NCBI GenBank assembly: GCA_016713005.1
Contig: JADJPY010000005.1
Location: 73,691-137,690 of the forward strand
DNA: 64,000 nucleotides
DNA from: Ramlibacter sp.
Lineage (GTDB): Bacteria > Pseudomonadota > Gammaproteobacteria > Burkholderiales > Burkholderiaceae_C
Direction of reading: 5' to 3'
This document shows, piece by piece, positions 47,217-55,017 of the stretch. Position numbers and translations under genes: made by a program. Every line of letters starts with the position of its first letter. Within the stretch, counting starts at the first letter, position 1. Under the pieces are notes generated by a model that was not told where the DNA came from, ran no database searches, and saw only the letters and a list, made by a program, of their open reading frames with translations.

Positions 47217-47762
47217 ATGCCAAAAACAACCCAACCGGCAAGCGTCAAGACCCTGCGTCGCGACGCGCGCAAGCACATGGAACTGGGTGCCGTGACGCAG
47301 GACTACTGCGCAGACCGCGATGCCGTCATCGGTCAACTCAACGAAGCCCTGGCCACCGAGCTGGTCTGCGCGCTGCGTTACCGTCGCCATCACTTCATGG
47401 CGCGGGGAATCCATGCCCGCGGAATCACGGCCGAGTTTCTGGCCCACTCCAACGAAGAACTCGCCCATGCCGACATGCTGGCCGCGCGGATCGTCCAGCT
47501 GGGCGGCGAGCCAGATTTCGAGCCCGCCGGCCTGGCGGCCCGAAGCCATGCCGAATACGTCGCTGGCACGCATTTGCGCGACATGATCCACGAAAACCTG
47601 GTCGCCGAACGGATCGCCATCCACAGCTATCGCGACATGGTCCTCTTCCTGGGCTCTGATGACCCTACGACCAGCGACATCCTGAAAAAAATACTCGCCG
47701 TGGAAGAGGAGCATGCCGACGAACTGGCCGATCTGCTGGAGGAGTTCCCCATCGGCGAATAA
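47217..47762 (+). CDS. Ferritin-like (bacterioferritin/Dps-type) protein
   Basis: A 181-residue four-helix protein from ATG 47217. Iron-ligand patterns are LNEALATELVC, NEELAHADM and VEEEHADEL (ExxH type), so a di-iron site is likely. Role: iron storage or oxidative protection, inferred from family. An upstream in-frame start at 47064 would overlap ppk2 and is disfavoured. Confidence 0.82.
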   Translation: MPKTTQPASVKTLRRDARKHMELGAVTQDYCADRDAVIGQLNEALATELVCALRYRRHHFMARGIHARGITAEFLAHSNEELAHADMLAARIVQLGGEPDFEPAGLAARSHAEYVAGTHLRDMIHENLVAERIAIHSYRDMVLFLGSDDPTTSDILKKILAVEEEHADELADLLEEFPIGE

Positions 47763-47789
47763 ACCGGCCAGGGGGCTTGGCAGCAGGGC

Positions 47790-48683
47790 TCAGGGTCGCG
47801 CGAAGAACCGGCGCGCCCTGCGCAGCCATGCCGCAGGACTGAAAGGCAGCGCTCCCCGCGCCAGCCTCTGGTGGTCGTCGCGCTGGACCCCGGGCGCCAG
47901 CAGCCCCGCATAGGCGTGCAGCAGCGCTTGCCGGTCCATGCCCGCGTCCTGCGAGTAGAACGACAAGTGCGAGACCGCGAAGGCGTTGCAGATGAGATTG
48001 GAGCGCCCCGTCGCCTGCGGGATCTTCACGCTCAGCATGTCCTCGTCGTCGCCGCGCAGGCCCTGGATCAGGTTCAGGTCGCGGCCCAGGTAGCTGATGA
48101 AATTGATGCTCAGCCGATCCGGCGCCCGCGTGGTACCGGGATATCCAATCGAATGCGGCGCATGGAGAAAGACTTCATGCAGCCGCGTGGCCAGATCCGC
48201 CCGCTCCCACAACAGCCCGTACATGCCCGCCGGGGGATAGGGCATCCGGGGGAAATCAGCCGGAAGCAAACCGCATTGCTGCTGGAAATACGCGCACACG
48301 CCGTTGTTGACGACGTTGGCCGACAGCAGGAAGGTCTCCTGGTCCTGCAGCCGGTAGGCGATGAACTGCTGCAGCTGTTCCAGATCGATGTAGACGATGT
48401 CGTCATCCACCTTGATGAACACGGCGTCGCCATGGTCCTGAAGCCGGTAATGGTCGTAGTAGGCATCGAATGGCTTGCCCTGCGGCGCCATCACCCGGAT
48501 GCCCGGGTGATGGCCGGCGAGCGAATCAACCCACACCCGGTCTTTTGGGGTCCGCGCGTAGTTCCACACGTGGTATTCATCGACCAGCCCACGACGCAGG
48601 GCCTCCAGGACGTAAGCCACAAGGATGGCCATGCGATCCTGCCGGCCAGCGAATGTGGTCATGATGACGGGGGCTGGATTCAT
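47790..48683 (-). CDS. GT-A-fold glycosyltransferase-like protein
   Basis: A 297-residue protein. It has the metal-binding motif IKVDDDIVYID, typical of GT-A enzymes, near residue 92. The N terminus (PVIMTTFAGRQDRMAILVAY) is glycosyltransferase-like. I do not recognise a named family. Sugar donor and acceptor are unknown. It converges on the ferritin-like gene, 27 bp apart. Confidence 0.7.
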   Translation of the reverse strand: MNPAPVIMTTFAGRQDRMAILVAYVLEALRRGLVDEYHVWNYARTPKDRVWVDSLAGHHPGIRVMAPQGKPFDAYYDHYRLQDHGDAVFIKVDDDIVYIDLEQLQQFIAYRLQDQETFLLSANVVNNGVCAYFQQQCGLLPADFPRMPYPPAGMYGLLWERADLATRLHEVFLHAPHSIGYPGTTRAPDRLSINFISYLGRDLNLIQGLRGDDEDMLSVKIPQATGRSNLICNAFAVSHLSFYSQDAGMDRQALLHAYAGLLAPGVQRDDHQRLARGALPFSPAAWLRRARRFFARP

Positions 48684-48831
48684 GGGAGTGGTTCAAGGAG
48701 CCTTTCCCGGCCCTCACACTCCGCGCAGGGCGAGCCGGGCCCGAGCCGCTCGGCCCGTTTGCGCGTGCATATGACGATGCTTACGGCAATGTCCATCACA
48801 GTTTCATGTCGGATTTCGTGGCTAGAGCCCG

Positions 48832-49743
48832 CTAAGGCGGGGAGCCCAGCTGCTGCGCAAGGGTACCCAAATACCCTACAGCGAATTCCGCCATGGCGGA
48901 GAAGCTGCGTCCTCGCAGCGACACCACCCCCATCTGCGCAAACAAGGCAGGAGTATCTGTCACCTCCAGACGCACCAGACCACCACTGGCAACATTCGCC
49001 ACCATTCCCGCAACCGGACACGCAATGACCGTGTCTGTGGCCAGTGCAACGCCTTTGAGCACATGCAAGTCATCGCAGGTCACCACCAGAGGGAACGCCG
49101 TACCCGCAGGCAAACCGGCGAACTGGCCCAGCGCCAGAAGCAGTTCTTCGGGTGCTTGCACGCTGCCCACACCGTACGCCAGCAAGGACGCCAGGCGCGT
49201 GGGGGCACCTGCCAGCGGATGACCCGACCTGGCGTAATACCCCGCCTGCAAGTTGCCCAGAGGCGTGACCGTCAGATCCGCCGCGGGCGCGAGGTTTCGC
49301 ATGTCCGCGACAAAAAAATCCAGTGACTCATTGCGCAAGTGCTCGGTGAGGTACTGCGCATTGTTCACCTCCACCCGGGTCTTGATGCCCGGGTAATTGC
49401 TGCGCAGTTCGCACAACAGGCTTTGCAGCAAGGTCGCTGCCGGATAGGGGCCGACACCAAACGCAATGTCGCCAATCAGACGCTCGCGGTACATCGTCAC
49501 ATCCCGCTCCAGGCAGCGGCTCTCGAACAGGAGCTTGCGCGCGCGCTCGACCACAAAAGCGCCCGCGTCGGTGCAGGTCACTTCTGGCGTGCTGCGATTG
49601 AAAAGCTGCAACCCCAACTCTTCCTCGGCGACCAGAATGCTGCGACTGAAAGCGGGTTGACTCAGGTGGCAGCGCTCCGCAGCCCGGCCAAAGTGACGGG
49701 TGTCGGCCAACGCCACAAGGTGACCCATGCGTTTCAAGTCCAT
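48832..49743 (-). CDS. LysR-family regulator divergent from fatty acid hydroxylase
   Basis: A 303-residue LTTR from ATG 49743 (AAGGAG upstream). Helix-turn-helix RHFGRAAERCHLSQPAFSRS; the effector domain follows. The divergent gene is a sterol-desaturase/fatty-acid-hydroxylase. The shared 116-bp gap holds a strong ATGCAT operator. Confidence 0.92.
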   Translation of the reverse strand: MDLKRMGHLVALADTRHFGRAAERCHLSQPAFSRSILVAEEELGLQLFNRSTPEVTCTDAGAFVVERARKLLFESRCLERDVTMYRERLIGDIAFGVGPYPAATLLQSLLCELRSNYPGIKTRVEVNNAQYLTEHLRNESLDFFVADMRNLAPAADLTVTPLGNLQAGYYARSGHPLAGAPTRLASLLAYGVGSVQAPEELLLALGQFAGLPAGTAFPLVVTCDDLHVLKGVALATDTVIACPVAGMVANVASGGLVRLEVTDTPALFAQMGVVSLRGRSFSAMAEFAVGYLGTLAQQLGSPP

Positions 49744-49766
49744 CAAACGCTCCTTCGCCATTGACG

Positions 49767-49806
49767 ATGCATCCAATGCATTGATATGCATTTATAAATG
49801 CATTGG
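49767..49806. promoter_or_regulatory. ATGCAT operator array between LysR and hydroxylase genes
   Basis: Four copies of ATGCAT at 49767, 49776, 49786 and 49798. The second and fourth are embedded in a perfect 10-bp inverted repeat, CCAATGCATT at 49773-49782 and AATGCATTGG at 49797-49806. The spacing of about one to one and a half helical turns suits a LysR tetramer. Confidence 0.65.
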
Positions 49807-49859
49807 ACGGATTTTGTACCGGCCCACAAAATCGCGCCACAAGAACGGAGACAAACCCC

Positions 49860-50741
49860 ATGAACCCGATGCAAAACATCATCCTGGCCGGCGTCATCAT
49901 CGGCTTTGCGCTGATCGAAATCGCCAGCAGGAGCTACAGGAACTACCAGGCGACCAAGGACGACACCAAGCTGGAGCTCTTCATGTTTCTCAGCTTGCTG
50001 GCCGTTTTGCAGCCGCTGATCTTCGCCATCACCGGCAAACTGGGGAGCCTGTGGTTCCCGGAAATGAAAGGCGCACTCGCCGGCTGGCCTGCATGGGTCA
50101 TGTTTGCCATCCTGCTGGTCGGAGACGACATGACGCAGTACTGGTGGCACCGCCTTTCGCACTCCCCCCTGCTGTGGCCCCTGCACCGTGCGCACCATTC
50201 GGCGCACTACATGAGCATCCGGATCACCTACCGCAACAACTTTTTCTACTACGCCATGATGCCCGGCCTGTGGATCTCCGGCGTTGCGATCTACCTTGGC
50301 TTTGCCAACGTCTACCTCGTGTACATCGTGCTCAAGCTCACCGTCATCATGGGGGCCCATTGCGCGGTGCCCTGGGACCGGCCTCTGTACAGGATTCGCG
50401 CGCTGAGTCCGCTGATGTGGGTGCTGGAGCGCACCATCTCCACGCCTGCCACGCACTGGGCCCACCACGCCATGACCAACGAGGACGGCATTGGCCACTA
50501 CAAGGGCAACTTTGGCAACCTGCTGTTTGTCTGGGACCTGATTTTCGGCACCGCGCACATCACCCGCAAGTTCCCGGCCCAGGTGGGCCTGCGGGATGAC
50601 CAGTTGTTTGGCAAGGAAAAATGGCAGGCCGAGATGTTTTACCCGCTCAAGCGCTCGGCCCGCGAACACTCCGCTTTGGTCCCCGGCGGCACCATTTACG
50701 ACGAGTCCAAAAGCCCCGCTGGCGCGGCGCCTGCCGCCTAG
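49860..50741 (+). CDS. Fatty acid hydroxylase/sterol desaturase family protein
   Basis: A 293-residue membrane protein with several hydrophobic segments and the di-iron histidine clusters WWHRLSHS, LHRAHHSAHYM and HWAHHAM. CGGAG precedes ATG 49860. Such enzymes hydroxylate lipids. Its regulation by the divergent LysR is inferred from the operator. Confidence 0.9.
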   Translation: MNPMQNIILAGVIIGFALIEIASRSYRNYQATKDDTKLELFMFLSLLAVLQPLIFAITGKLGSLWFPEMKGALAGWPAWVMFAILLVGDDMTQYWWHRLSHSPLLWPLHRAHHSAHYMSIRITYRNNFFYYAMMPGLWISGVAIYLGFANVYLVYIVLKLTVIMGAHCAVPWDRPLYRIRALSPLMWVLERTISTPATHWAHHAMTNEDGIGHYKGNFGNLLFVWDLIFGTAHITRKFPAQVGLRDDQLFGKEKWQAEMFYPLKRSAREHSALVPGGTIYDESKSPAGAAPAA

Positions 50742-50884
50742 GCACTGGCGTCGCACGCAGGATGGCCGTTCATTTCAACCGCAGCTGGCCCGGTTTGCTA
50801 AATTGACCCGGATCGGGTCGGGTGCGCTTGCGGCACACAACTGCGTACGCAACCTGCCTGAACGACCAAAAGCGTGAACCGGGC

Positions 50885-52741
50885 TTACTTCCGCGCCGGC
50901 GGCACATCCGTGCAGCTGCCGTGCGCCACCTCCGCCGCCATGCCGATGCTCTCGCCCAGCGTGGGGTGCGGGTGAATCGTCTTGCCGATGTCCACGGCAT
51001 CCGCCCCCATCTCGATCGCCAGGGCGATCTCGCCAATCATGTCGCCGGCATGCGTGCCAACCATGCCGCCGCCCAGGATCTTGCCGTGGCCGTGCGCTTC
51101 CGGTGAGTCATCAAACAGCAGCTTGGTGACGCCTTCGTCGCGGCCGTTGGCGATGGCGCGGCCGGAGGCCGTCCAGGGGAACAGGCCCTTCTTGACCTTG
51201 ATGCCTTGGGCCTTGGCCTGGTCTTCGGTCAGGCCCACCCAGGCCACTTCGGGGTCGGTGTAGGCCACGCTGGGGATGACGCGGGCGTTGAAGGCGGCGC
51301 TGGCCAGCTCGGCATTGCCTTGCAGCTCACCGGCGATCACCTCGGCCGCCACATGCGCCTCATGCACGGCCTTGTGCGCCAGCATGGGCTGGCCCACGAT
51401 GTCGCCGATGGCAAAGATGTGCGGCACGTTGGTGCGCATCTGGATGTCCACGTTGATGAAGCCACGGTCGGTGACGGCCACACCGGCCTTGTCGGCGGCG
51501 ATTTTCTTGCCGTTGGGTGTGCGGCCCACGGCCTGCAGCACCAGGTCGTACACCTGCGGCGCGGGGGCGGTGCCGCCCTCCTCGGCCGAAGCAAAGGTGA
51601 CTTCGATGCCCTCGGGCAAGGCGCGTGCAGACACGGTCTTGGTCTTTAGCATGATGTGGTCGAAGCGCTTGGCATTCATCTTCTGCCAGATCTTGACCAG
51701 GTCGCGGTCGGCGCCCTGCATCAGGCCGTCCAGCATCTCCACCACGTCCAGGCGCGCGCCCAGCGTGCTGTAGACCGTGCCCATCTCCAGCCCGATGATG
51801 CCGCCGCCCAGGATGAGCATGCGTTTGGGCACACCCGCCAGCGCCAGCGCGCCGGTGCTGTCCACCACGCGCGGGTCGTCTGGCATGAAGGGCAGGCGCA
51901 CGGCCTGGCTGCCGGCGGCGATGATGGCGCGCTTGAAGGCAATCACCTTCTTCGTGCCGGTCTTCTCCTGCCCGCTGCCGGAGGTCTCTTCCACTTCCAG
52001 GTGGTTGGCTCCTGCGAATACGCCGTAGCCGCGCACGGTGGTCACCTTGCGCATCTTGGCCATGGCGGCCAGGCCACCAGTGAGCTTTCCGATCACTTTC
52101 TCCTTGTGGCCGCGCAGCTTGTCCACGCTGACCTTGGGCGCGCCGAACTCCACGCCCAGGTCGCCCAGGTGGCTGACCTCGTCCATCACCGCCGCCACGT
52201 GCAGCAGCGCCTTTGAAGGGATGCAGCCCACGTTCAGGCACACGCCGCCCAGGGTGGCATAGCGCTCCACCAGCACCACCTTCAGGCCCAGGTCGGCGGC
52301 GCGGAACGCCGCGCTGTAGCCACCAGGGCCACCACCCAGCACCAGCACATCGCACTCGATGTCGGCGCTGCCGGAAAAGCTGGCGGCCTGTGGCGCAGGC
52401 GCGCCGGCGGGCGCGGCGGGTGCTATTGTTTTTGTAGCGGGTGACGCAGCACTGGCGGGGGCTGCGGCCTGATTTGGCACTGAAACCGGCGCTGCAGCCG
52501 CGCCAGCGGCCTCCAGCACCAGCACCACCGAACCCTCGCTGACCTTGTCGCCCAGCTTGACCTTGAGTTCCTTCACTACGCCCGCGTGGCTGGAGGGAAT
52601 CTCCATGGACGCCTTGTCGGACTCCACCGTCAGCAGCGACTGCTCGGCCTTGATGGTGTCGCCGGGTTTGACCAGCAGCTCGATCACGGCCACTTCCGCG
52701 AAGTCACCGATGTCGGGGACCTTGATGTCGATGAGGCTCAT
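50885..52741 (-). CDS. lpdA: Dihydrolipoyl dehydrogenase with N-terminal lipoyl domain
   Basis: A 618-residue E3 of pyruvate dehydrogenase. The lipoyl domain is at residues 1-80 (lysine in ESDKASMEIPS), a repeat-encoded Ala/Pro linker follows (about residues 85-110), then the FAD/NAD oxidoreductase with the redox pair CLNVGC and the C-terminal HPTLGES. It overlaps the peptidase gene as ATGA. Typical for betaproteobacteria. Confidence 0.96.
   Translation of the reverse strand: MSLIDIKVPDIGDFAEVAVIELLVKPGDTIKAEQSLLTVESDKASMEIPSSHAGVVKELKVKLGDKVSEGSVVLVLEAAGAAAAPVSVPNQAAAPASAASPATKTIAPAAPAGAPAPQAASFSGSADIECDVLVLGGGPGGYSAAFRAADLGLKVVLVERYATLGGVCLNVGCIPSKALLHVAAVMDEVSHLGDLGVEFGAPKVSVDKLRGHKEKVIGKLTGGLAAMAKMRKVTTVRGYGVFAGANHLEVEETSGSGQEKTGTKKVIAFKRAIIAAGSQAVRLPFMPDDPRVVDSTGALALAGVPKRMLILGGGIIGLEMGTVYSTLGARLDVVEMLDGLMQGADRDLVKIWQKMNAKRFDHIMLKTKTVSARALPEGIEVTFASAEEGGTAPAPQVYDLVLQAVGRTPNGKKIAADKAGVAVTDRGFINVDIQMRTNVPHIFAIGDIVGQPMLAHKAVHEAHVAAEVIAGELQGNAELASAAFNARVIPSVAYTDPEVAWVGLTEDQAKAQGIKVKKGLFPWTASGRAIANGRDEGVTKLLFDDSPEAHGHGKILGGGMVGTHAGDMIGEIALAIEMGADAVDIGKTIHPHPTLGESIGMAAEVAHGSCTDVPPARK
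52421..52486 (+). repeat. Dispersed repeat, copy 8, in lpdA linker
   Basis: GCTATTGTTTTTGTAGCGGG, then ACTGGCGGGGGCTGCGGCCT and GATTTGGCACTGAAA. Read antisense as AAAPASAASPATKTIA. Confidence 0.8.
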
Positions 52742-53316
52742 TTGCCACCTTTCAGCTTGACGGTGTGCAGGTCGGACGGACCTGCGGAGTTCTTGTCGAA
52801 TTCGAGTCCGGCGGCCAGGCCGGCGGCGGCCACTTCACGGGCGTTGCGCGCACCGCCCCAGGCCGCGTGCATGGCGCCCAGTGCGAAGTTGCGCCCCGAG
52901 CCGATGGCCCAGAAATCCTTGAACTCGAAGATTTCGCGGTAGCTGTACACGCCCCAGATGCCGTGCGGGTTGGCCACCAACACGGTGAACTGGCTGGATT
53001 CGTACGGGTCGCTGTCTTCCTCCTTGGTCTGCAGGAAGAACTGCTCCTTCAGCTGGGGGTGCAGCTTGGTGAAGGTGGCGAAGATCTCGTCCTTGGTGGA
53101 CAGCGTGCGTTCGGCCGGTGCCAGCGCGGCCAGCGCCTTGCGCAGCACGGGGAAATGAGCCACGGTGCCGGCCATGCCGAAATACGAGTCACCGACCCGG
53201 AAGATCTTGCTGTTGGACTCGTAGCGGTGCGAAAGGCGGGTGTCGCCAAACGTCACCAGCGTGTCGGCGCCGATGGCGACCTGGTTGCCCTTGCGGGCCA
53301 CAACAACGGTGGTCAT
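52738..53316 (-). CDS. Proteasome-like Ntn peptidase in the pdh operon
   Basis: A 192-residue protein of the proteasome/HslV fold. After Met removal it starts TTVVVARKGNQVAIGADT; Thr1 and Asp17 match proteasome active-site residues and a lysine near position 36 (NSKIFRV) corresponds to Lys33. SGRNFALGA resembles the conserved serine/glycine loop. It is not HslV itself: no HslU is near. It fits a betaproteobacterial proteasome homologue. It lies between aceF (6 bp) and lpdA (ATGA overlap), so it is co-translated with E3. Its role in the pyruvate dehydrogenase operon is unknown. Confidence 0.82.
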   Translation of the reverse strand: MTTVVVARKGNQVAIGADTLVTFGDTRLSHRYESNSKIFRVGDSYFGMAGTVAHFPVLRKALAALAPAERTLSTKDEIFATFTKLHPQLKEQFFLQTKEEDSDPYESSQFTVLVANPHGIWGVYSYREIFEFKDFWAIGSGRNFALGAMHAAWGGARNAREVAAAGLAAGLEFDKNSAGPSDLHTVKLKGGK

Positions 53317-53322
53317 GGCCGA

Positions 53323-54999
53323 TCAGAGCAGTACGCGGCGGAAATCGCCCAGGATCTGGCCCAGGTAGGCGTTGAAGCGCGCGGCAGCGGCCCCGTCGAT
53401 CACCCGGTGGTCCCAGGTCAGGCTCAGCGGCAGCATCAGCCGCGGCACAAACTGCTTGCCGTCCCACACCGGCTCCATCTGGCTCTTGCACACGCCCAGG
53501 ATGGCCACCTCGGGCGCGTTGATGATGGGCGTGAAGTAGCGCCCGCCAATACCGCCCAGGCTGCTGATGGTGAAGGTGGCACCGCTCATGTCGGCCGGGC
53601 CCAGCTTGCCGTCGCGCGCCTTTTTGGCGAGTTCGCCCATTTCCTGGCTGATCTGCAGCACGCCTTTCTTGTCGGCGTCCTTGATCACCGGCACCACCAG
53701 CCCATTGGGCGTGTCGGCGGCAAAACCGATATGGAAGTACTGCTTATAGATCAGGGCGTCGCCGTCCAGCGAGCTGTTGAAGTCGGGGAACTTCTTCAGT
53801 GCCGAGACACAGGCCTTGATCAGGAACGCGAGCATGGTGACCTTGATGCCCGACTTCTCGTTTTCCTTGTTGGTGGCCACGCGGAAAGCCTCCAGATCGG
53901 TGATGTCGGCGTCGTCATGGTTGGTGACGGCCGGAATCATGATCGCGTTGCGCAGCAGGTTGGCGCCGCTGATCTTCTTGATGCGCCCCATCTCCTTGCG
54001 CTCGATCGGGCCGAACTTGGCAAAGTCCACCTTGGGCCACGGAATCAGTCCCAGGCCTGCCCCGTCGCCACTCCCCGCAGCGGGTGCTTTGGCAGCGATC
54101 GCTTTCGTCTGCGCCGCGCCGCTCATCACGGCACGGGTGAAGTTCTGCACATCCTCCTGGGTGATCCGTCCCTTGGGTCCGGAGCCCTTGACCTCGTCCA
54201 GTGGCACGCCCAGTTCGCGTGCGAACTTGCGGATCGACGGCGAAGCGTGCGGCAGGCCGGCACTGGGCGTGCCGGGCTGGTGGGCAGGCACGGCGGCGGC
54301 TGCCGGGGACATGGCAGCCACAGCGGCTGCTGGCGCAGCGGCGGGCGCGCTGGCGGCCGGCCCGGAGGCGTCTGCGGCAACCGCAGCCGGCGCAGCGCCG
54401 GCGGCACCCAGCAGCACGGCGACGAGGTCACCGATATTGACCTTGTCGCCCACCTTGACCTTGAGTTCCTTGAGCACGCCCGCGTGGCTGGAGGGGATCT
54501 CCATGGACGCCTTGTCCGACTCCACGGTGATCAGCGACTGCTCGACCTTGATGCTGTCGCCGGGCTTGACGAACACCTCGATCACCGAGACGTCCTTGAA
54601 GTCGCCAATGTCGGGCACGCGGATTTCCACCGGGCCTGCAGCCACGGCAGCTGCGGCTGGAGCTTCGGACGCTATCGTTTTTGTAGCGGGTAGCGTAGCA
54701 CTGGCGGGGGCTGCAGCCAGTTTTTGTGCTGAAGATGGTGCAGCCGGGGCGGCAGCGGCACCTGCAGACTCCAGCAGGACGACCAGGGAGCCCTGCTTGA
54801 CCTTGTCGCCCAGCTTGACCTTGATCTCCTTGACCACGCCGGCGGCCGAAGAGGGGATTTCCATCGACGCCTTGTCCGACTCGACGGTGATCAGGCTTTG
54901 CTCGGCCTTGATCGCGTCGCCGGGCTTGACCAGCACTTCAATGACGGCCACTTCATCAAAGTCGCCGATGTCCGGGACCTGCACTTCAATCGTTGCCAT
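53323..54999 (-). CDS. aceF: Dihydrolipoyllysine-residue acetyltransferase (E2)
   Basis: A 558-residue E2 with two lipoyl domains (lysines in two ESDKASMEIPSS segments), a peripheral-subunit-binding domain (IRKFARELGVPLDEVKG) and the catalytic domain with LTWDHRVIDG. The linker after the first lipoyl domain contains a dispersed repeat. It follows aceE by 18 bp. Confidence 0.96.
   Translation of the reverse strand: MATIEVQVPDIGDFDEVAVIEVLVKPGDAIKAEQSLITVESDKASMEIPSSAAGVVKEIKVKLGDKVKQGSLVVLLESAGAAAAPAAPSSAQKLAAAPASATLPATKTIASEAPAAAAVAAGPVEIRVPDIGDFKDVSVIEVFVKPGDSIKVEQSLITVESDKASMEIPSSHAGVLKELKVKVGDKVNIGDLVAVLLGAAGAAPAAVAADASGPAASAPAAAPAAAVAAMSPAAAAVPAHQPGTPSAGLPHASPSIRKFARELGVPLDEVKGSGPKGRITQEDVQNFTRAVMSGAAQTKAIAAKAPAAGSGDGAGLGLIPWPKVDFAKFGPIERKEMGRIKKISGANLLRNAIMIPAVTNHDDADITDLEAFRVATNKENEKSGIKVTMLAFLIKACVSALKKFPDFNSSLDGDALIYKQYFHIGFAADTPNGLVVPVIKDADKKGVLQISQEMGELAKKARDGKLGPADMSGATFTISSLGGIGGRYFTPIINAPEVAILGVCKSQMEPVWDGKQFVPRLMLPLSLTWDHRVIDGAAAARFNAYLGQILGDFRRVLL
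54671..54733 (+). repeat. Dispersed repeat, copy 9, in aceF linker
   Basis: GCTATCGTTTTTGTAGCGGG, then ACTGGCGGGGGCTGCAGCCA. Read antisense as AAAPASATLPATKTIA, almost the peptide in lpdA. Confidence 0.8.
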
Positions 55000-55017
55000 G
55001 TTGTTGTCTCCGGATGT

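Noticed and set aside
52738..53316. HslV of the HslUV protease
   Set aside because: No HslU nearby, different sequence after the Thr1 region and a different context; a distinct proteasome homologue fits better.
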